In this document: positions 58,878 to 64,000 of the stretch, one piece after another
Numbering within the stretch: position 1 is the stretch's first letter
Layout of the letters: every line of letters starts with the position of its first letter
Assembly: GCF_020524885.1 (NCBI RefSeq)
Contig: NZ_JAIVKJ010000003.1
Location: 293,501 to 357,500, forward strand
Direction of reading: 5' to 3'
Length of the DNA stretch: 64,000 bases
Source of the DNA: Microbulbifer elongatus
GTDB lineage: Bacteria > Pseudomonadota > Gammaproteobacteria > Pseudomonadales > Cellvibrionaceae
The notes under the pieces: model-generated
Database searches by the model: none
Told to the model about the DNA's origin: nothing
Seen by the model: the letters and a program-made list of their open reading frames with translations, nothing else
Position numbers and translations under genes: made by a program

Positions 58878-59447
58878 ATGATCGTATTTACCCTGACCAA
58901 TGAAGATACGGATCAAGTATGGGTGGGCACCGCGCGCGAGGGTATGACCCCGGAGGCCCGCTTTAAGCAGATTCAGGCCGCAGTATCATTGGGCATCGAT
59001 CATCCCTTCTTTGATGAGCTAAAAAAATTCGGTGCAAGCGCCTTCACCCCGAGCCTGTTTGCGGTGGCGGAAGATCGTCTGGAATTGCAGGAGATGGTCG
59101 AGGAAGCACTCGATTCCCTGAATGCCAAAAGTCTGGTCGGTATCAAGACGGTAAAGCCCGGTACCACCAAGTCTGCGCTGGCGCCGAAGCCAAAGACACG
59201 TGTTACCCGCGTAAAACCTGCTGCCACCACTACGGCGAAACCGAAAACCGCAAAGCCGGTAAAAGAAAAGCTGGCAACCGGTCGCACTGGCAGCGCTGCG
59301 AAAGAGCGGGCGATCAAGGCGGGTATCGAAGCTGAAAAAGCGCGTATAGCGGCTGCGAAAGCCAGAAAGGCTCAAGAAGAGGCCGACGAGATGAAGGCCA
59401 TCCTGGCCGGCCTGGATGCCCGCGGTTCTACTCTCTCCCGCCGCTGA
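58878..59447 (+). CDS. Uncharacterised protein with Lys/Ala-rich tail, possible degenerate GIY-YIG-like N-terminus
   Basis: Protein of 189 residues that I do not recognise with certainty. The N-terminal 90 residues (IVFTLTNEDTDQVWVGTARE, then EARFKQIQAAVSLGID) recall the beginning of GIY-YIG nucleases in pattern, with GIY and YIG positions replaced by VFT and VWVG. Residues about 95-175 are rich in Lys, Ala, Thr and Pro and include the stretches KTAKPVKEKLA and AKARKAQEEADEMK, suggesting a disordered nucleic-acid-binding tail and a short helix. There is no signal peptide. Divergent from DUF72. Confidence 0.75.
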   Translation: MIVFTLTNEDTDQVWVGTAREGMTPEARFKQIQAAVSLGIDHPFFDELKKFGASAFTPSLFAVAEDRLELQEMVEEALDSLNAKSLVGIKTVKPGTTKSALAPKPKTRVTRVKPAATTTAKPKTAKPVKEKLATGRTGSAAKERAIKAGIEAEKARIAAAKARKAQEEADEMKAILAGLDARGSTLSRR

Positions 59448-59514
59448 GCAAAAGCATGCGCGCAGTGAAGGTTCGCATTGTGCGCTGCTCCGGGGCCGCT
59501 GTTTCGAGTAGCCC

Positions 59515-59985
59515 CTAGTTTCCTGTATAGAAGCCCACGCGGCCCAGCGCTTTGCGTATCTCGTCTACCGTCGCATTACTGAGCTGGCGGTAGTCGGGAT
59601 AGGGGGTCAGCAATATGTGTTTTTCAGTATCCAGGGCAACTTCTGGCGCTTCTTTCAGAGGTTTAGCATTCAGGCCCTCGATGTTGAATCGCTGCAAATT
59701 GTCCTTGCCTCCTATCCAGTGCCACCCCGGCATTTCCCGCAGGCGCGCGCTGAAGCACAGCGCAGTATGTTCAAATAGTGCATTGTCCCTGAAGCCGCGC
59801 CACTCCTGTTGCGGGCTGGCCACCTTGGCCAGCAGCGTCACAATTTTACGCCAGTGGTTGGAATTGTTTTCCATCAGCAGCCCGGCATCGGGTGTCTTCA
59901 CCAGTTGGCCCAGGCCCTCCGGGCGATGGGGGAGGTAGAGGATAAGGGATGGTTGGGGCGACCCAAGATAATCCAATTCTTTCAC
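59515..59985 (-). CDS. Uncharacterised protein, 156 residues
   Basis: Soluble protein of unknown family with no signal or membrane segment. Visible stretches include PSLILYLPHRPEGLGQLVKT, MPGWHWIGGKDNLQRFN and HILLTPYPDYRQLSNATVDE. It begins with a GTG at 59985 that overlaps the stop of the upstream gene in the sequence GTGA, so it is translationally coupled to it. Codon use looks like that of neighbouring genes. I propose no function. Confidence 0.72.
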   Translation of the reverse strand: MKELDYLGSPQPSLILYLPHRPEGLGQLVKTPDAGLLMENNSNHWRKIVTLLAKVASPQQEWRGFRDNALFEHTALCFSARLREMPGWHWIGGKDNLQRFNIEGLNAKPLKEAPEVALDTEKHILLTPYPDYRQLSNATVDEIRKALGRVGFYTGN

Positions 59986-60413
59986 AGTAGTGTGCAGTTT
60001 GCTCTGGATTCCCGATGGAATGCCGCGATCAGGGAATAGCGCAAGAACGCTGCACAGGTGGTCAGGTAGTCCTTGATCCAGAACTGAATGTCTTCTGGAT
60101 CCAGCGGCTTGTCAGTTGCGACAAACTGGCATTGCACCACATCGCGAGAGTCCCGTTGTTTCTCATCGTCGGTGACGACAATGGTCAAGGTGGAACTGGT
60201 GGTGTCCCAGCCGAAGAGCAGGTAGCGGGAGTGGTATTGGATGTTGCTATCCAGTAGACCGCACGTTTTGTCAATGCAAGCATTAATCGCGATTTCAGCA
60301 TCTTGATCCGAGTAATATTCAACACTGCAGCGATGGACCACGTGTTCTCCGTTACTAACCATAATAGCTGCAGTGGTTGCTTCCCTTTTTTCGATCGCCC
60401 AATTAAGGTTCAT
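59982..60413 (-). CDS. Uncharacterised protein, 143 residues
   Basis: Soluble protein of unknown family with several cysteines (HRCSVEYYSDQDAEIAINAC, VQCQFVATDKPLDPEDIQFW, YLTTCAAFLRYSLIAAFH). No signal peptide or known motif is apparent. It overlaps the next gene by four bases, forming a two-gene unit. It starts with ATG 60413. Nothing upstream for 250 bases looks like part of the same operon. Confidence 0.68.
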   Translation of the reverse strand: MNLNWAIEKREATTAAIMVSNGEHVVHRCSVEYYSDQDAEIAINACIDKTCGLLDSNIQYHSRYLLFGWDTTSSTLTIVVTDDEKQRDSRDVVQCQFVATDKPLDPEDIQFWIKDYLTTCAAFLRYSLIAAFHRESRANCTLL

Positions 60414-60483
60414 TTCGATTCCTGGAATGCGCTCTCATGAGTGATTTGGCCTGTGTATTGCATTTAAACTTTTTGCTACATGT

Positions 60484-60585
60484 CTATTCATTTACAGATA
60501 CCACTGTTCCTTCAAGTGGTGGACCCCCGACAGGTAGTGGTTCTCCGGATTCGGCCCGGCTGACATCAATTTCTTCAAACTCCAA
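60484..60585 (-). pseudogene. Possible coding remnant downstream of the acyltransferase
   Basis: A 33-codon open stretch in the acyltransferase frame reads LEFEEIDVSRAESGEP, then LPVGGPPLEGTVVSVNE and a TAG. It looks protein-like but begins at most with a TTG that has no ribosome-binding site. Between it and the acyltransferase stop, the same frame reads NIIGGSSNGGDSNSDGP and ends in a TAA. These may be decayed 3' coding sequence or chance; see the finding. Confidence 0.25.
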
Positions 60586-60669
60586 TTGTTAAGCTGCTTT
60601 CGCTGGCGATGGGCCGTCACTGTTTGAGTCTCCACCATTGGAGCTGCCGCCAATGATGTTGAGGCGGCG

Positions 60670-61782
60670 TCAGGACTGTTTCGAATCTGAAGCATTGAGC
60701 AGGGGGAAAGAAAACTTGTCAAAAGCATTGCGCACAAGTTTTCGTGCGGGTAGCTCGTAATATTTGTAGGTTGCCGATGCCGCCAAAATGGTTACGGTTA
60801 TATAAATCGGAAGCGTGAAGATTGAATTCGCAAAGCTTCTATCTCCATTAAATGCCAAATCCATAATTAGCAAGAGAGTAATCTGAAGCGGAACGTGAAC
60901 CAGATACACGCTGAAGCTCAAGTCCCCTAACTGTAAAAGCGATTTGGGGCAGTGTTTGAAATGTTTCTCGAGCAAGGCTGCAAAATACACGATCCCCATG
61001 CAGGCTAAGTAACCGGCGATCCCCTCTATGTTTATGACTGCAATAAGTGCAAGGAGAATCAGTAGAGTGACTGAAAGTCCGTCGAAGCGAGCAGGCCTAT
61101 TGTAGGTGATTGCTGAGAGGCAGTAGGTTAGGCCTCCGCAAAAAAAGTAGCAGGCACATTGGAAAATGGAGGCAGACAAGTAGAAGGTTCCGCTCGGGTA
61201 GCCAGCTGCCAATATCCAGGTTGCAAACACAAGAGCCACACTAATGAGAATAGGGGAGTGTCTGATGGCCGTTAGCGAAATAAAGAACATGGCATAAGCG
61301 GCAACTTCCAAGGAGACTGACCATATGGGACCGTTGTAACTTAATCCGTGTGAAACAGATGACCAGTTTGTGGCAAGCAAGAGTTGTAGTACAAAATGGA
61401 ACGAATCATTGTTCCCGTAAACCTGCCAATGCCCGACAGTTTGCATACTTACGTATTGCAGAAGAGCTACAAATACTAGTGTTGCTACGTGTAGTGGATA
61501 CAGTCGTGCGACCCGGAAAGAAACAAACTCAAGTATCCCTGCTTTTCTTTTCAGGTAAACGTGGTAAAAGACAAACCCTGATATTGCCCAGAATAGCTCA
61601 ACAGCCCAGTGTCCATAGATGTATACGGGTTCAAGTATCTGCGCGAATGGAAAAGTCTCTACAGAAGGGATTTCACCTCTTTTCCTGTTGTCAGAAAGGT
61701 AGAAGTGATGGTAATGAAAGATGACAACTACTAATGCAGCGATACCCCTAAAAGAATCAATCCACTGAAATTTTTTAGGCAT
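60670..61782 (-). CDS. Acyltransferase family 3 (OafA/YrhL-like) membrane protein
   Basis: Inner-membrane acyltransferase of 370 residues with about ten helices. The N-terminal signature FQWIDSFRGIAALVVVIFHY HHFY contains the conserved Arg and His, and ELFWAISGFVFYHVYLK and FRVARLYPLHVATL follow. Such enzymes transfer acetyl or other acyl groups to O-antigen, exopolysaccharide or other glycans. GC content is visibly lower than in flanking genes, and no polysaccharide genes are adjacent, so it may have been acquired. Substrate unknown. Confidence 0.9.
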   Translation of the reverse strand: MPKKFQWIDSFRGIAALVVVIFHYHHFYLSDNRKRGEIPSVETFPFAQILEPVYIYGHWAVELFWAISGFVFYHVYLKRKAGILEFVSFRVARLYPLHVATLVFVALLQYVSMQTVGHWQVYGNNDSFHFVLQLLLATNWSSVSHGLSYNGPIWSVSLEVAAYAMFFISLTAIRHSPILISVALVFATWILAAGYPSGTFYLSASIFQCACYFFCGGLTYCLSAITYNRPARFDGLSVTLLILLALIAVINIEGIAGYLACMGIVYFAALLEKHFKHCPKSLLQLGDLSFSVYLVHVPLQITLLLIMDLAFNGDRSFANSIFTLPIYITVTILAASATYKYYELPARKLVRNAFDKFSFPLLNASDSKQS

Positions 61783-62105
61783 TCTATTCTTTCCGTAAAG
61801 GGGCTCCGAATCTTCTATTTGGCGCGCAGCTCAACATTTCTGGGTTGGGTATGCAGAGCGCATGTGAGGCTTTGTCTTGCGATCCGTGCAATTTGACGTA
61901 TTCCTGCAAGCAGGATCGGAATTATTCCTAGGATACTATCATGATCGATGAGAAGGTTGGCAGTAAAATGGTTGTCGATATATCAGCGCCTTCAGGGGGC
62001 TTCGTGTCGATAAGCGGACACCGGTGACGCCAGTGCCAAATATGAGTGCAAAAAAGCCCCGCTCTCACAAGCGGGGCTTTCATGTTTCAAAATCCGGTCA
62101 TTTCC
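61783..62105. other. Intergenic region between acnB and the acyltransferase
   Basis: A 323-base gap on the minus strand. It contains the acnB terminator (62050-62080) and presumably the acyltransferase promoter. A small inverted repeat CCTGC-AA-GCAGG lies near 61905-61916. No ORF or RNA gene is evident. Confidence 0.4.
62050..62080 (-). terminator. Rho-independent terminator after acnB
   Basis: On the minus strand AAAGCCCCGC (62080-62071) pairs with GCGGGGCTTT (62062-62053), followed by a run of T residues (A at 62050-62055 on the plus strand). Confidence 0.92.
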
Positions 62106-64000
62106 TTAGATAGAAACTTCCTGAATCTCTGTCGCAGCAATGCGCTTGCCTTCTTCGGCAGATTTTTGGAAGTCCTCAATCTGGTCGAAGTTTAGGTAGC
62201 GGTAGATTTCCGCGGACATGGAGTTCAGGTTGGCCGCGTACTTCTGGTACTCGTCTGGAGTCGGCAGTTTGCCCAGGATCGCACCCACAGAGGCCAGCTC
62301 CGCAGACGTGAGGTACACGTTGGCACCGTCGCCCAGGCGGTTCGGGAAGTTTCGGGTGGAGGTGGACAGCACGGTGCTGTTCGGGGCTACACGTGCCTGG
62401 TTACCCATGCACAGGGAGCATCCCGGCATCTCGGTGCGTGCACCGGCGGAGCCGTAGATGTTGTAGTAGCCTTCTTCCATCAGCTGGTGCTCGTCCATCT
62501 TGGTCGGAGGAGAGATCCACATGCGGGTGGAAATACCACCTTTGTGCTGCTGCAGCAGTTTACCTGCGGCGCGGAAGTGGCCGATGTTGGTCATGCAGGA
62601 GCCGATGAATACTTCGTCAACCTTGTCGCCGGCTACGTCGGACAGCAGCCTGGCATCGTCCGGGTCGTTCGGGCAGCACACGATCGGCTCTTTTACTTCC
62701 GCCAGGTCGATTTCGATCACAGCCGCGTATTCCGCGTCGGCGTCGGCGCTCATCAGTTCCGGGTTTTCCAGCCAGGCCTCCATGGCGCGCGCGCGACGCT
62801 CCAGGGTGCGCTTGTCACCGTAGCCTTCCGCGATCATCCAGCGCAGCAGGGTGATGTTGGAACGCAGGTATTCGGAGATGGAGTCTTCCGGCAGCTTGAT
62901 GGTACAGCCGGCAGCGGAGCGCTCGGCAGAGGCGTCGGACAGCTCGAACGCCTGTTCTACGGTCAGGTTGTCCAGGCCTTCGATCTCGAGGATGCGGCCA
63001 GAGAAGATGTTCTTCTTGCCTTTCTTCTCGACGGTCAGCAGACCTTCCTGGATGGCGTAGTAAGGGATCGCATGTACCAGGTCACGCAGGGTGATGCCTG
63101 GCTGCATCTCGCCCTTGAAGCGCACCAGCACGGATTCCGGCATATCCAGCGGCATTACGCCGGTGGCTGCGGCAAACGCGACCAGACCGGAACCGGCCGG
63201 GAAGGAGATGCCCATCGGGAAGCGGGTGTGGGAGTCACCACCGGTACCAACGGTGTCCGGCAGCAGCATACGGTTCAGCCAGCTGTGAATGATACCGTCA
63301 CCCGGGCGCAGGGAAACACCGCCGCGGTTCATGATGAAGTCCGGCAGGGTGTGCTGGGTGTCGATATCAACAGGCTTGGGGTAGGCCGCGGTGTGACAGA
63401 AAGACTGCATGGTGAGGTCGGCCTGGAAGCCGAGGCACGCCAGATCTTTAAGCTCGTCGCGAGTCATCGGGCCAGTGGTGTCCTGGGAGCCAACGGTGGT
63501 CATCTTCGGCTCGCAGTAGGTGCCCGGGCGGACGCCTTCCATGCCGCAGGCTTTACCAACCATTTTTTGCGCCAGGGTGTAACCCTTGCCGGTGTCGTTC
63601 GGCTGCTCTGGTAGGCGGAACAGGTCGGAAGCGCCCAGGCCCAGGGATTCGCGGGCTTTAGTGGTCAGGCCGCGACCAACGATCAGGTTAATTCGGCCAC
63701 CAGCCTGAACTTCGTCCAGCAGTACGTCGGACTTCAGTTCGAATTCGGACAGAACCTTGCCGTCTTCGGACAGGATCTTGCCTTCGTACGGACGAATCTC
63801 GATCACGTCGCCCATGTTCAGGTCGTCAACCGGCGCTTCGAATACCAGTGCGCCAGCATCTTCCATGGTGTTGTAGAAGATCGGGGCCACTTTACCGCCG
63901 ATACAGATACCGCCGCCTTTCTTGTTCGGCACGCCCGGCAATTCGTCGCCGAAGAACCACAATACGGAGTTGGTGGCGGACTTACGGGAAGAACCGGTAC
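62106..64000 (-). CDS. acnB: Bifunctional aconitate hydratase 2 / 2-methylisocitrate dehydratase (5' end outside window)
   Basis: TCA-cycle aconitase B. About 631 codons of an expected 865 are present; the gene is open to the window edge, reading [20 protein letters not shown] at its start here, which matches the middle of E. coli AcnB. The [4Fe-4S] ligands are visible as the Cys in [13 protein letters not shown] and the pair in [14 protein letters not shown]. The segments [19 protein letters not shown] and [18 protein letters not shown] are typical. The apparent start near 63962 is an internal TTG, not the real start. A strong terminator follows. Confidence 0.97.
   Translation of the reverse strand, partial: TGSSRKSATNSVLWFFGDELPGVPNKKGGGICIGGKVAPIFYNTMEDAGALVFEAPVDDLNMGDVIEIRPYEGKILSEDGKVLSEFELKSDVLLDEVQAGGRINLIVGRGLTTKARESLGLGASDLFRLPEQPNDTGKGYTLAQKMVGKACGMEGVRPGTYCEPKMTTVGSQDTTGPMTRDELKDLACLGFQADLTMQSFCHTAAYPKPVDIDTQHTLPDFIMNRGGVSLRPGDGIIHSWLNRMLLPDTVGTGGDSHTRFPMGISFPAGSGLVAFAAATGVMPLDMPESVLVRFKGEMQPGITLRDLVHAIPYYAIQEGLLTVEKKGKKNIFSGRILEIEGLDNLTVEQAFELSDASAERSAAGCTIKLPEDSISEYLRSNITLLRWMIAEGYGDKRTLERRARAMEAWLENPELMSADADAEYAAVIEIDLAEVKEPIVCCPNDPDDARLLSDVAGDKVDEVFIGSCMTNIGHFRAAGKLLQQHKGGISTRMWISPPTKMDEHQLMEEGYYNIYGSAGARTEMPGCSLCMGNQARVAPNSTVLSTSTRNFPNRLGDGANVYLTSAELASVGAILGKLPTPDEYQKYAANLNSMSAEIYRYLNFDQIEDFQKSAEEGKRIAATEIQEVSI

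Noticed and set aside
60492..60737. 81-codon minus-strand frame overlapping the end of the acyltransferase
   Set aside because: It overlaps the acyltransferase 3' end in another frame, has no ribosome-binding site and does not look like a protein in composition.

Overview
The window looks like chromosomal DNA of a free-living, probably marine gammaproteobacterium. The protein set and gene order point to the Cellvibrionales, close to Microbulbifer, and to a shared ancestor with Pseudomonas; this placement is inferred from recognised protein families and synteny, not from a search. The DNA is fairly GC-rich and densely coded. It carries no transposase, integrase, rRNA or CRISPR array. One tRNA gene, tRNA-Leu(UAG), is present.

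Layout. Positions 1-6325 hold lipid metabolism: FabY, an XRE/cupin regulator and the fadBA beta-oxidation operon with a PsrA-like operator. Positions 6359-16101 are a conserved proteostasis block, tRNA-Leu, tig, clpP, clpX, lon, hupB and ppiD, with candidate heat-shock promoters. Positions 16133-30526 keep a Pseudomonas/E. coli-like order: mltD, gloB, yafS-like methyltransferase, rnhA, dnaQ, nhaB, fimL, nudC, a membrane protein, sohB, an AcuI-like reductase, a patatin and a lipoprotein. A UvrD-type helicase follows.

Positions 32912-39232 form a sulfur/persulfide island. A BigR-like ArsR repressor sits between two divergent arms: two YeeE/YedE channels plus a SulP carrier on one side, and a persulfide-dioxygenase-type metallo-beta-lactamase, a rhodanese-like protein and a second SulP on the other. 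Positions 39281-43546 carry DUF1415, DUF2058, an AlkB-type alkane hydroxylase, a YceI protein and an alpha/beta hydrolase. Positions 43768-46146 carry ahpF and ahpC, separated by an unusually structured 216-base spacer. Next come a RimK ligase fused to an RCK_C domain, an MscS channel, an ExoD/RND/membrane-fusion operon, and a secreted catalase-peroxidase.

The last 8 kb is more accessory: a DUF2141-MipA fusion, a DUF72 protein, three uncharacterised small proteins, an acyltransferase of noticeably lower GC, and the 3' three-quarters of acnB, which runs off the window end. The most notable items are the ahpC-ahpF spacer, the symmetric sulfur island, the RimK-RCK_C/MscS pair, and possible coding remnants downstream of the acyltransferase. 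I did not find a clearly new defence or biosynthetic system.
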